Positions 9,611-19,537 of a stretch of DNA of 64,000 bases are shown here, one piece after another. Numbering within the stretch: position 1 is the first letter of the stretch; each line of letters begins with the position of its first letter. The stretch comes from Prorocentrum cordatum (Eukaryota > Sar > Dinophyceae > Prorocentrales > Prorocentraceae). The position numbers and the translations under genes are program-made. Under the pieces are notes generated by a model that was not told the origin of the DNA, made no database searches, and was given only the letters and a program-made list of their open reading frames with translations. The stretch lies in assembly GCA_963575745.1 (NCBI GenBank), contig CAUYUJ010012769.1, forward strand, positions 354,061 to 418,060. The letters run 5' to 3'.

Positions 9611-11195
9611 CGACGCCGTAAGGGCGCCCGGCAGCGACTGCAGGGCTGCCAGAGCCGCCGTCATCACGGCCCGCGGCAGCTGGGCCTCTTCTCGCTGCAG
9701 CCGGGCCGCCGCCTCGTAACGTCTCATCGAGGCGTCGGCACTCCAGCGGCCGCGCTGCTTCACCTCCGGCGGCGTCCTCACGTTCTCCCTCCTGTCCTCC
9801 GACGGCCCGCCGTGCCTCATCTGGTGCAACACATGCAGCTTCGCCGTCCCGAGGTGCAGCTGGGCGGCCCTGAACAGCGCGGCGAACGAGACCATCGAGA
9901 ACGGGGAGATCCTCTGGCTGGTCGCCAGCCTCACTGCGATCAGCAGCGCCTCGCCGACGAAGAGCCTCCTCGGATGGTCGATCATCAGGCTCTCGTTCGT
10001 CGCCATGGTCTTCGACGTCTGGCCTCTCTCCTCGGGGCAAAGGTTCAGAGCGACGAAGGGCGAGGTCGGGGACAGCGGCGCCACCACGTCCGCCACCTGA
10101 AGGTAGAGCCCCTCCGAGGGCCTCATGTTGCACGTGAAGCACAGCACCACCAACAGCGCTGCCAGCGGCTCGCCCCAGTCCAGCATCACCTGCGCCACCG
10201 CGACCAGCCAGGGCATCGGCGGCCGAGTGGCCGCCGGCTCCAGGCGCGACCAGGCCAGGAGGGCCCGCGACGCGCGGGGCAGCGAGGCTCCCCCTCTGCC
10301 CGCCGACGGGAAAGTCGCCTGCCAGGCCGCGTAGAGCACCTGCCCCGCGGAACGGTCGTCGCCGTCGGTGTACATCTCCTGCGCCAGCTCGGCCATCGCG
10401 AAATCGGCGGACTCCAGCGAGATCACCAGCAAGCCCCGGAGGAGGCAGAAGGCGGCCAGCGTGCGCAGGGCGCCGAGATACCTTGGCCACGACTGCGCCT
10501 TGACGGCAGCGAGCGCCATCTCGTTGGCTACCCCAAGCCAAATGGGCGCGCGACCTCGACGATGTCTGTCGCGAGCTCCGGCGACAAGGGCAGCGACCTG
10601 GTCTGCTTGGCAAGGCCCCTGGACGAAGCAGGGCGCCTCCGGACCGCAGAGGAGCGCGTCCGAGCCCTCCCAGAGCCGCGAGCCACCATCCGCTGCGTTC
10701 AGCTCGGACGGGTGCCGCCGATGGTGCACCCGAACGTCGCCTGCTAGTGTAAGTGCGAGAAGACGCCTGCAGATCCTCAACAATCCCGGGGCAGAGGACC
10801 TGCCTTTCTCTGAAGCCAAAATGAGCGATATATTATCCCCAAGATGAAGAAGTGAGCAGCCGAAAGACGCCAGGGAACGGAGCTGGTGCCTGAAGGCTGC
10901 CACGGAGCCCCTACCTTCGAGTACCATGATGTTTTCGACTTCCAGGAAACGAGCTGCGAAGTCGAGCTGCCGATCCTTGGGGTCCAAGAGCTCCTGAGGG
11001 ATCTCGACGAAGATGGGGTTCTCGTCCCAGACCTCTGGAGTCTCGACGGGGCCCGCCGGCTTGACAGCGTTGATGCTGCTGAAAACGTCCGTGCCCAAGA
11101 GCGCATGATCGCGAGCCCTGATAGCGGGGGTCCCAGCCTTGTACCTAGACTTCTCCTTGAAGGATCCCAGCGACCTGACGACCTCGGAGCCCATG
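9611..11195 (-). CDS. RNase H and tyrosine recombinase, element 2
   Basis: The frame enters from the RT near 11195 after a frameshift. RNase H motifs: VLEGRGSVAAF, LGDNISLILASEKGRSS and HPSELNAADGGSR. A YR domain follows: CFTCNMRPSEGLYLQ (catalytic Arg, about 10110-10127), LHVLHQMRHGG (His-x-x-Arg, about 9797-9826), QRGRW, and SMRRYEAA with the likely nucleophile Tyr at 9716-9718. All four canonical positions (R, HxxR, W, Y) are present, so unlike element 1 the recombinase core looks intact. It would integrate the element by recombination, with no transposase-type integrase. The frame continues past the domain to a stop at 9269, overlapping the methyltransferase frame. Confidence 0.82.
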
Positions 11196-12187
11196 GATCC
11201 GCGAGCACACGGCATACCCAGACAGACACGCGTCCGACGAGGTGACCCTGGGGCTCCATGGTCTATCGAGCCGCGCCCGGCAAAACGGCAGCAGCGCGAG
11301 AAACCGCCTGATCTCCCTGCACACCGACCCCCAGACACGGCAGCGGCTGACGGCGTGAGCCGAGATGAAGGAGTAGACGTGATGGAAGATAGCGAACATT
11401 TCCCGACGCAAAGGGCAAAGGTGAGCACAGTGGCCCACGAACCGCTCCAAAGCTTTGCCGCTAACGCGGGGGCGCCGAAGAAGCCAGAGCCCTGCGGCCC
11501 TCGCCAACTCCAGCTTGCGATCCGTGGGCGCGACAAGCTTCTCGCGCCCCATGACCTTGTAGCCCAGAGTGGCGGCGTCAACCGAGGGCCCCGAGATCTC
11601 GTGGACAACGAACCCGATGCTCCTGAAGTGACTGACCAACTCATCCCGCATCTTCCCTGTGCGCTGCGCGTCAGAGCCCACGACGTTGATGTTGTCGGCG
11701 TAGGCGAGCAGCGCAGGCCGGCCGTCCGACATGTCGGGCGCCGGGCGCTCGTCACTCAAGATGCGATCCACGGGCGCCGCCTGGCTGCAAACGGACTGGT
11801 GATAGACCACGCGCTGAGCAACCCACGTCGCCCAGCACCAGCCCATCGGCACCACAGCCAAGCAGGGCGACACCATGCTGCCCTCTGGGAGCGCTGAGAT
11901 GTCCGACGGCAGCCTGCACTGGGTCCTAAGCAGGCTGACGTCGAGCGCGGGCAGGGCGAAGAACTCTGACAGCTCCTTAGAGATGCCCAAGTGGTAGAAG
12001 TAGTTCTTCAAATCCGCCTGGGCGGTGAACACCTCCTCCGCCGGGCCGAACTCGAGATCCGCCAACTTGCTCCCAGACGACATGTTCATTTTCGGGCATC
12101 TGGCGAAACGAGGGTTGACCGCTCTGCAATCCCATACGATCCGCAACTGCCCTGACTTCTTACGAACAAAGAACGGCGCGATGAGGT
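11145..12187 (-). pseudogene. Reverse transcriptase, element 2, main part of pol
   Basis: Motifs in order: APFFVRKKSGQLRIVWDCRA, QADLKNYFYHLGISKELSEF, LAVVPMGWCWATW, LAYADNINVVGS (active site YADN, 11702-11691), GYKVMGREKL (thumb side), and SSDACLSGYAVCSR (first Asp of RNase H). It is the RNA- and DNA-dependent polymerase of the element. Its N-terminal part lies at 14098-14775, beyond the insertion that splits the gene. The frame is lost near 11195 and ends at a stop at 11145, while RNase H continues one frame over. The start at 12281 offered by the open frame is spurious because it lies inside the insertion. Confidence 0.88.
12180..12187. repeat. Target site duplication, left copy
   Basis: GATGAGGT directly precedes the insertion. 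The identical 8-mer at 14098-14105 follows it. On the minus strand both encode the same Leu-Ile codons of pol. Confidence 0.85.
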
Positions 12188-14097
12188 TTGGATTCCAGCG
12201 TGGGTCTGTTAGTATAGAGAGGGTCATGAAACAAACGTTGCGACGCATATTCTGCGTATCTGTGCATATGCGGTCTTGCAAATCGGGGCGGCATCATCGC
12301 GACGCCAAGGGGCGTCGCGGACTCGAGCCTTTGGCCTGGAAGCACGAAACGCACGATTACCCATATCACGAAGTTCTGCAACCAGTCACTGCGTTCTGGG
12401 GGTGCACGGACACGCAAAACACTGTTCAGCTACTCGTTAGCTGGCGCCCGCCTCGAACTCATGCCCCACCCCCCGCCTCTTCCAAATATCCATTCGCTGT
12501 GGCCCCGCCCTCCTCATGCCCCCCGACTGCCCCGGTCCTCATCGTGCCCTTCATCCACGCTGCTCCCCCCCATGTGCCAATTCACGTCGTTCCTCGTCGT
12601 CCTCCTGCGCTGGATTCGTTCCCCCATCGTCTACGTGCCCGCCCTCCTCCCATCCTCTACGCCCTAATGCACATCATGCCCCCAACTTCTGCCCCCCCCA
12701 CCTCCCTCGCCCTCGTGATGCTGACGCCGATGATGCAGATCCTCCTGGGCTCATTTCCTCCGCTCTCGTCCAGTCCCGCTCATCCTTGGCCCCTCGGCCA
12801 CCCCCCCTATCGAACCCCTTCCTTCCCGCAGCCCACCATCCACCCCCCCCCGCGCCTTTGCGCGCCCAGACCACGGCCCCCTCCTGGGCCAGCCGGGAGA
12901 CCCGCGGAAACTCCCGCCCATAGACCACTCCAGCGAACGGCGCGCAACAAATGCACAGTTGGAGACACGAACTGTGTATTTCGACCGAGCACGACGCTCC
13001 CCCTGGACCAGCCGGAAGGGAAACGCGAACGTTCCCTCCCATTCAACACCACCCGCGAGGGGCACACTCCAAATACACAAATGGGAACGAGATCTGCGCA
13101 CACAGATCACACCACGATCTGTGTAAACAGCGGGCCCACACACGAAAATACACAGTTGAAGACACAAACTGTGTACACAGATCACACCTTGATCTGTGTA
13201 TTTCGAAAAGGTAAACGCTTGCCACCTCGAGGGCGCCCCGACTTTGCCAGCCCAGAACCGAGGTTGACATGCCCAGTTGGGGGGGAATGCGAATGCGCAC
13301 TTTCCCGGCCCAGGGCGCCCCCGAAAGAACCGCAAATGCACGCTTCTGTGGCCCAGGGCGGCCGCGGTGCAACGCGGCGCCACCGCGGCCCCCAACGGCC
13401 CGAAGACGCCCCAAAAGGCCTCGAAGGACCACGAATAGTGCCGCGCAGCAGTCCGAAAACACGAGATGTCACATGTCACGGACCTCTTAACAGTCAAAGT
13501 TCCACGCGTCGCCATATAGACCACTGCTCCGGCAGGGGGGCGGGCCTTGCCGTAGGCACTTATAATTTACATGTTAGCGATGCGACTGTGCTCGGCGGCC
13601 GTGCCGCCCGCATTTTGGGTGCGCCCCGAATCCTCGCATTGGCAATCCCCTCTGTGTGCTTGCGCCGCTGTGCTCGGATATCGAAAAAGCATTTACCGCT
13701 GACGCGGGCACGCGGCACCAGGGACTTCATTTTTCGAACGAGGAGGGCGGGCGAGGTAGAACTACGGACGGTGGAGCAGGGAGGCAAAGAGGAACGAGGA
13801 AAAATAAGGCAGGTGGGAAGGGGCGCTCCCCCGCCCGAGCCGCGGGCGCTTTCGACACCATCCAGGGGAGGGAAGAAAGGCAGGGAAACGGAGCAAGGGC
13901 GTGGACGACGACGGGAAGCAAGTGTCCCGGGCCCGCATATAGCCATATGTCTGCGACTCGGGTGCGCGCGCTTTCTTCGAGGCACTTCAAGCCGGACCCA
14001 TGCTGAATTCACCAATTCCTCAAAGCTGTGTAAACACTCTGTCCTCTGTTCCCTCTCCTATACAACGGCCTCATAACAGAGGGGCAGTGGATTCCAA
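12188..14097. mobile_element. 1910-bp non-autonomous DNA-transposon-like insertion in pol
   Basis: It is flanked by identical 8-bp GATGAGGT copies. The ends are imperfect inverted repeats: left TTGGATTCCA, TCTGTTA, GTATAGAGAGGG; right, reverse-complemented, TTGGAATCCA, TCTGTTA, GTATAGGAGAGGG. The 8-bp duplication would fit hAT- or P-type elements. No transposase motif is seen; 12460-12900 is C-rich low complexity and 12954-13198 holds palindromes. A long plus-strand open frame through it is proline-rich and not credible. Removing 1910 + 8 bp leaves the two pol parts in the same frame (2494 - 1918 = 576, divisible by 3). Confidence 0.88.
12954..13198. repeat. Four 23-nt palindromes of two alternating types
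   Basis: 12954-12976 and 13151-13173 have the form CACAGTT-N9-AACTGTG. 13101-13123 and 13176-13198 have the form CACAGATC-N7-GATCTGTG. All four are 23 nt and share the CACAG/CTGTG ends. They lie within the 1.9-kb insertion. Binding sites for a trans-acting transposase are one possibility; nothing in the sequence proves it. Confidence 0.8.
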
Positions 14098-14105
14098 GAT
14101 GAGGT
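14098..14105. repeat. Target site duplication, right copy
   Basis: GATGAGGT, identical to 12180-12187, directly after the inverted-repeat end TGGATTCCAA of the insertion. Confidence 0.85.
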
Positions 14106-14820
14106 CCTGAGCGTTCGTCGAGTACCTCAGCATGCTCGCGCGGTCCAGTCGCGCCACGAAGTCAGCATACCTGTGCACATCTGCGGCCAGCGTCGGGTCC
14201 ATGTAGGGAATCACAGGGGCCTCGCTCTCACGACGCTGGCCGAACTCATCCTCAGATAGCACCGTGCGCGCTCGGAACTCCCTCAGGCAACGCGCCCCCT
14301 CGGGATCGAGAACATCAAGTGCGGCTGGGGGCTGCTCCAACTCCTCCGGAACCGCGATCCGCGTGGCGTCATATCTGGCCACAGCACTTGGAACCTCCCC
14401 ACTGTCGTAGACGAGGTCGGCGCCGAGAAGCTCGCGGACGGCTTCTCGTTGCTGCGAAAAAGAAGGCACTCGAGCGGGATCCACATGCCTCAGAACTGTG
14501 CGCTGAGCCGCTGCTTGGGCCGCGCTCCTGTCCGCCGTTGGCGGTGCCAGCACCGAGGAAGATGGCATGCCGTAGAGCTCGTTCAAGGCCTCGATGCACT
14601 CATTGGCCCTGACTCCCTTGGCGTGCCGATGCCGTAGGCGCTGGCGAATGGAGTGGGAGAGATGCGGGGCGTCCGGCGTCGCCTCCTCAAAAAATCGGGA
14701 GCGGGAAGAGCCCCCTGGGCACGCGCCTCCCCTCGCTACCCTGAGTCGGCAAGGGATAGCTGGGATGGCGAGCAAGGGGGGCCGGCGGGCCCAATCGCCG
14801 CCCCCTCGGCCCGCGGCGCG
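14098..14820 (-). pseudogene. Pol N-terminal part, element 2, cut by the insertion
   Basis: The frame is the same as gag, separated from it only by the TGA at 14821-14823. It reads through ECIEALNELYGMPSSSV, VLRHVDPARVPSF, AVRELLGADLVYDS and YADFVARLDRASML, and would pass directly into the RT fingers at 12187 if the insertion were absent. In the present DNA it runs into the insertion and stops at 14071. It has no enzymatic motif of its own; the equivalent region of element 1 (3755-4100) is similar. Methionine at 14775 is a possible internal start. Confidence 0.7.
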
Positions 14821-16086
14821 TCATTGGCCCCCGCCGCCTCCGGCAGGCGGCTGGCCATTTCCTCTGCCGCGACCCTTGCCGCGCGCGACGGCCCCCCCCC
14901 TCGCCTTGCGAGCCTCCTTCATGATCGCTGCCTCTTGCTTGAGCTGGTCCGCGACGTGGGCCGACAGGCCCGGCGAAATCGCCGCGCCTCCTGAACGACG
15001 GCTCCAGCCCATGAACTGATCGACGGCCGTGTAGTCGGGCTGGCTCGGCGAGACTCTGCGGGCCTCCTTTATCAAGGCGAGCCTCCTCGACATGAGTTCG
15101 AACGCGAGCAACGGCGGGCAGTTCAGCTGGTCGTGCATCGCCGCCGCGTCGAACATCCTGCTGAGCACCTCATGCTCGCAGACGCTCCTGTCGCCCGACG
15201 GCGCCTTCGAGAGGCGGACCCAGTTCTCGTGGGCGTGGAAGGCGCTGTTCCCGTTGTCCCTCGCGTGCTGCATGAACCAGAGGACCGTCCTCGGGCCCTG
15301 CAAGTCCCAGCCACCAGGGATCGGCTCCTCAGACGAGCTGGCCACCGCATCGTCCCACGTGCGACGGCGCTCACCTTGCACATCGTGCTTCACTGCCATC
15401 GTGCGGGCATCGCCCTTCGCCAACACCAGCGCGTCGGCGGCTGTGAGCTGCGCCACCGGGGCGGATGCCCCAGCCGCTTGGACGATAGCACGATTTCCAA
15501 GGCCGAGGGCGCCAACTGGGAGCTGGTGGCAGACGAGGTCCCCGATCGAGTAGCCTGCGCGATCCTCCACCGCGTACCAGCTGTTGCCAGGCGGCGGCAC
15601 AAGCGCACCTGCAGGCGCAGCGGCGGCTGCGGCGGCACCGCCGCCCAGCCCGGGCGGGATGCCGAGCGCGGCGCCCGCGACGGCGCCGTCGGCACCGGCG
15701 GCGGCCACGCGGCCGGGGGGCACGAGCGCTCCTGCCCCAGGGGCCGGCGCTGCCCCCCCGGCGGGAACCGCAGCTCCCGCCGCCACGGCCGCGGGCGCGG
15801 CGGCTGCCGCCGCGGCTCCGCCACCTGCTGCTGCCGCCCCTGCTGCCGCGCCGGGCGGGTTGTAGTGCGCGACGAGCGGGAGCGGCGCGCACGGCGCGCC
15901 TAGCGTGTGGGCCCCCAGCATCGCGTACGCGTCGACGACGGCCTGAGCTGGCGCGGCCCTGAAGCCATATATCTGCGCCGCCACCACACCTGCAGGAACC
16001 TCCAGCGCGTGCGACAAGATGTGCACGCTCTCGAAGTCCAAGCCCACCGCGTAGGTCTCCTCGTGCTGATCCTGGTCGGGCGTCAC
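14821..16086 (-). CDS. Gag-like protein, element 2
   Basis: 421 codons from the Met at 16086. An N-terminal block (YAVGLDFESVHILSHALEVP) is followed by an Ala/Gly/Pro-rich linker of roughly 100 residues. Then comes the conserved core: NSWYAVEDRAGYSIGDLV, GDARTMAVKHDVQGERRRTW, GPRTVLWFMQHARDNG, HAHENWVRLSK, and SVCEHEVLSRMFD with DQLNCPPLLAFE. The tail is basic and Gly-rich (ARGGAVARGKGRGRG) and may bind nucleic acid. Shared core motifs with 2076-3431 support Gag. A membrane-type segment lies upstream in another frame. The stop at 14821 is TGA, with pol continuing in frame. Confidence 0.75.
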   Translation of the reverse strand: MTPDQDQHEETYAVGLDFESVHILSHALEVPAGVVAAQIYGFRAAPAQAVVDAYAMLGAHTLGAPCAPLPLVAHYNPPGAAAGAAAAGGGAAAAAAAPAAVAAGAAVPAGGAAPAPGAGALVPPGRVAAAGADGAVAGAALGIPPGLGGGAAAAAAAPAGALVPPPGNSWYAVEDRAGYSIGDLVCHQLPVGALGLGNRAIVQAAGASAPVAQLTAADALVLAKGDARTMAVKHDVQGERRRTWDDAVASSSEEPIPGGWDLQGPRTVLWFMQHARDNGNSAFHAHENWVRLSKAPSGDRSVCEHEVLSRMFDAAAMHDQLNCPPLLAFELMSRRLALIKEARRVSPSQPDYTAVDQFMGWSRRSGGAAISPGLSAHVADQLKQEAAIMKEARKARGGAVARGKGRGRGNGQPPAGGGGGQ

Positions 16087-16500
16087 CGCGTAGCAGTCGG
16101 TGCCTCAGCGACGTCGCGTCGTCCGGCGCCGCCACCTGCGGCACGGGCGCGCGCCCTACCCGCACCTCGCGGGTCGGCAGCCCCCACAGCGCGCCCAGCA
16201 GGTAGGCGCCGACGATGAGCAGCGCCACCAGCGCCGCGCCGCCAGCCACCGCCAGCGGAGAGGGCGTCTGGCAGACGCACGTCGAGGCGGGCACCGCTGG
16301 GCAGTGCACGACAGGGGCGCAGGTCGGGCACGGATGGGTCGCGCCCCACAGGGCCGCCCCGGTGCTGATCCCGCGCGCGAGCTCCAGGATCGTGGCGCGG
16401 GCAACTTGCATAGCCGGAAAAACTTTAGCCATCGTGTCAATGGACCGATGCTGCAAGGACGGCGGTGCTCCAACACCGCAGACAACATTCCCGAGCAAAC
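16087..16500 (-). pseudogene. Gag N-terminal extension with membrane-like segment, element 2
   Basis: Starting in A1 with MCLLGNVVCGVGAPPSLQHR, the frame continues through a Cys-rich part (HPCPTCAPVVHCPA, TCVCQTP) into a hydrophobic stretch of about 20 residues, AALVALLIVGAYLLGALWG, then charged residues. The frame shifts near 16090 into the gag frame. The Cys-rich plus membrane-span layout before Gag is visible here only. Whether it is fused to Gag or is a separate product cannot be decided. Confidence 0.5.
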
Positions 16501-16506
16501 ACATAC
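16410..16506 (-). repeat. Split direct repeat A1 (5' end)
   Basis: 97 bp, same orientation as A2 (8621-8718). It runs on the plus strand from ATAGCCGGAAAAACT to GAGCAAACACATAC, where similarity stops abruptly. It marks the outer 5' boundary of element 2. Confidence 0.9.
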
Positions 16507-17190
16507 AAAAGCTGCACGGCTTGCAGCGCTTCTTTTGCAACGCAGGGCTCTCGCTCGAAGCGAGTCCCTCGACGTTCAGGACCAGAGTGCCAGCTTGTGT
16601 AGCGCTTGCACCGGTGGCGGGGTGCCCTCTTTCAAAGCGGGAGAGTCGCTGGACACTTCGCTGGCAGGAATGATCATACCTTACAGTGGAGGCCCCACCG
16701 CACGAACCCTTCCGCAAGAAACCCAGCCCCGAGACCCCAGGGCGCCCACTGGTTTTTGGCGCGGGAACGTCACGCGTCCCATAGCGAAGCCAACGAAACC
16801 CAAGAAACCCCGCCTCGTCCCCCACCACCTCCATTCGCCTCCTCCTCCTCCTCGCTCCTCGCTCCTCGCTCCTCGCTCCTCGCTCCTCGCTCCTCGCTCC
16901 TCCTCCTCCTCCTCCTCCTCCTCCTCCTTCTCCTCGTCGACGTCCTCGTTACTCCTCGCTCTCCGTCCTCCTGGAGGCGAGCAGGGCGTCTCTTGGCACG
17001 GGTCCCCACCGTGCCGTGCTCGCTGCGGCCCGCCAGGGGAGGCTGCAGCACAGCCCCTTCCCTCTGCCTCCACGGGCCCTCGCCGGAGCGGCAGGCCCAC
17101 GGAGTGCTGCTCCTCGAGAGCGGCGCACCCTGCAGCGAGAAGGAAGGCGTGTGGGGAGGGGGCCTGGGACGCCGGAGAAGCCTGCTATGT
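16507..17190. other. Intergenic; no gene, one dispersed TCC block
   Basis: 16813-16972 repeats the block of 7776-7908, with CTCGTC... (GCTCCTC)n expansion in the middle. The rest is GC-rich and shows no recognisable coding or RNA. Confidence 0.6.
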
Positions 17191-17354
17191 CTGAAGGGGC
17201 CCCAGGACACACAAATCAATACACACAGATAACAATATTCCCCATATTTTCCCATATTTTCTAGGTTTTTGTCTTCCCCCCCACTTCCCATATTTTCCTA
17301 TATTTTCCTGGGAATCGACGATTAATTGTGTCTGTGTGCTTTTTCCCCTCCTGA
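17191..17354 (+). repeat. Dispersed 164-bp element, copy 2
   Basis: It begins CTGAAGGGGCCCCAGGACAC, continues with ACACACAAAT-like sequence, two CCCATATTTTC motifs around GTCTTCCCCCCCACTTCCC, then ATCGACGATTAATTGTGTCT, and ends TTTTTCCCCTCCTGA. It has exactly the same length as the copy at 22551-22714. It is AT-rich inside GC-rich surroundings. No ORF. Confidence 0.88.
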
Positions 17355-18295
17355 ATGTTGTTTGCTCGGTTCCCGCTGTTTGATGCCTTCTGCTTGCTTT
17401 GTGTGTGCTTCTGCCTGCGGGAGTCGTGCAGCATCGTTGGCGCCTCTCGGGTCTCCGTGGCGATGAGACGGAGGCCGTCAACTCCCTCCTCTGGGCTCAA
17501 CGTCGTCGTCGTCGTCGTCCCACGCCGCCCGCGTGCTGCTACACCCCGGCGGTGAAGTTTACGACTCTGAATCCCGCAGGATCTCCCAGGGAGGCATATA
17601 CACTGCTCCTTGGTCCAGGATGGGCCTGGCCAGGGGCGGAGGATACGTGTAGATCTCGCCACCCAACTCTTGGAAGCGGCCGGGGGGTCTGCGCTGGGTG
17701 GGCCCTGGGAGGATCGCTCAAGAGGGGAGGGACGAGGGCAGATTCGTCAAAATCGTTCCTCTCCTCCTCCGCGCGCGTGGCGGATCGCGAGCCCAATGCC
17801 CGGGGGCCCATCCCAAGCCGGGGGTGTGGGGAGCCGTCGGGCTGCCCCCAGGCCGAGGCAGCGAGGGAGGGAGGGAGGCCGCAGCCGGCTGGGGGACCGA
17901 GGTGGCCCGGCGCTGGCTCCGGCCAGCAGAGACGGGAGGAGAAGGGGGCCTCCGCGTCCCCACGGCTGGACGCGGCTCGAAACACTCGTCAGGCTCGGAC
18001 TGGGAGGGGAGGACGGGGGGAGGAGAGATCAGGCAGAGAGCTCGAGGGCGGAGGAGACGGGGGTGCGGCACGGGTCTGAGCCACCCAGCCTCACCGTGAG
18101 GCGCCAGCCCTCCCGCCCTTCCTCCCACCCCTCGCCCCCCCCGTTACCCCCTCAGACCCGACGCTGCACACAAGAAAATTGCAGCATCGCGAGGATCACG
18201 ACTGGAGCCCCGGACCCCATCTTCCTGCGGCAACTGTCGAGACGGATCGACCTGTGGTGGTCCCAGGACCATGGACCAAGCGAAAACGCCCGGTG
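17355..18295. other. Intergenic, GC-rich; no gene seen
   Basis: A short (CGT)n run at 17502-17520. Open frames exist on both strands but lack motifs and have mirror-image low-complexity content. Confidence 0.5.
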
Positions 18296-18455
18296 TTAGG
18301 TCGGGCGTGTCCCTCTACGCGCGGACTTTGGACGAAAAATGAAAGTGTGCCAAAACATGTTCAAAAACAGTCATATCTAGTCGAGAAATCGCGCCCAGAC
18401 TATTTTCATAACTATTTTTGAATATTCCCCCTGCAGAGGGACAGGCCCGACATAG
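18296..18455 (+). mobile_element. MITE, family GTCGGGC, copy 1 (complete)
   Basis: The left end TTAGGTCGGGCGTGTCCCTC pairs with the right end, which reads GTCGGGCCTGTCCCTCTGCA when reverse-complemented. Length 160 bp with an AT-rich core. The flanks GCCCGGTG (18288-18295) and GCCTGGTG (18456-18463) look like an 8-bp target duplication with one mismatch. Same family as 30268-30408, 44407-44540 and 60976-61090. Confidence 0.85.
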
Positions 18456-19499
18456 GCCTGGTGCGAAAAATTTCAACGCCCGGATCTGAGGGCCCACACC
18501 CCACTCGGGGATGGACAGAACCCCCTTTAGTAAACCTTGTTTTAGTGAAAACGACCTCGGGCCCAAACCTGGCGGGCGCTAGCCTGGAAAATGACGGCCG
18601 CGGCGTCCTCTCGAGAATCGAAAACGGACAATTCACGAATCGACGTGTCAGGGTGGGGGGTCTGCCCACCCCCGACCCTCCCTGGAGCGTCCGCATGAAG
18701 CAGCCCATGCCCGCGTGGGCCACGGCCTGGCAGGCCTCGGGGCGGCGCCGGGCGCGCACGTGCGCGTCCTCTGGGGCTGTTGGCCGACACTGCGGCCCAG
18801 GGCGGCCAGGTGCCCCCAACAGAGGGGACGCCGCCCCTGCGGACCCTCCGATCCTGGCGTCGCAATCTTTCTCGCAACAGGCGGTTCGGGGGCGCACAGG
18901 AGAAGGTGTCCAGGAGGGGGGCTCTCGCAAATCATGGCCCAGGGGGGAGCAGGGGACGCGTTGGAAGACGAGGCGCCATGAAATCTGGGGAGACATCGTG
19001 GCCCCGGCCATGACATCCACTCCCCCTCTGGTCATCACTCCACTCTTGCCCGCCCTTGAACGATGCTGCCCTGTTTCGGGCCTAGGGACCCTCACAGATC
19101 GACCTGGCTTTGAACATGGCGCAGAAAGAGGGAGTATGAAACAGCTAATTCTTGGCGTTTGTGTTCTCGTTATGCCGCTTGGGCAAGCTCCAAGATGGCC
19201 TGGCTCGTCCAACTCATATCGATTGACAATGTCGGCAAATCTACCTCGCAACAGATGTCCAGGGCTGCTTGGTTGAACTCTCTGGTCCTCGACTTCCTCT
19301 AGGGTTCCGGTCGTGATCCTTCGATATGCTGCAACCGTTTGCGACGCCAGATCTCGGGGGAGCGGCACGAGGGGGAGAGAGAGAGAGAGAGCGCCGGAAA
19401 ACGCCCTGGAGGGACGGCCCTATGAGAGCCCAGCGGGGCCGCCGGAGCGCCAGAAGGCTCACTCGTTGTAGTTGCCGGAGTGGAGGAAGCGACGCATCC

Positions 19500-19537
<38 letters not shown>

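Larger units (their letters stand above)
8454..16506 (-). mobile_element. Tyrosine-recombinase retrotransposon with split direct repeats, element 2
   Basis: On the minus strand the order is A1 (16410-16506), gag, pol N-part, RT, RNase H, YR, methyltransferase-like domain, B1 (8719-8843), A2 (8621-8718), B2 (8454-8578). The A1 / B1-A2-B2 pattern is the split direct repeat layout described for PAT- and Ngaro-type members of the DIRS order. Without the 1.9-kb insertion the element is about 6.1 kb, a usual size. Defects seen: the insertion in pol, an in-frame TGA between gag and pol, a frame change near 11190, and one near 16090. No flanking target duplication is expected for this class. Confidence 0.88.

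Noticed and set aside
12025-14076. 683-codon plus-strand open frame
   Set aside because: It runs antisense to RT, then through C-rich low-complexity sequence of the insertion. It is proline-rich, with no domain and no bias beyond composition.
12190-14096. GGATTCCA as the target duplication of the 1.9-kb insertion
   Set aside because: The 8-mer GGATTCCA/TGGAATCC is part of the inverted ends. Only GATGAGGT gives both flush flanks and a restored frame.
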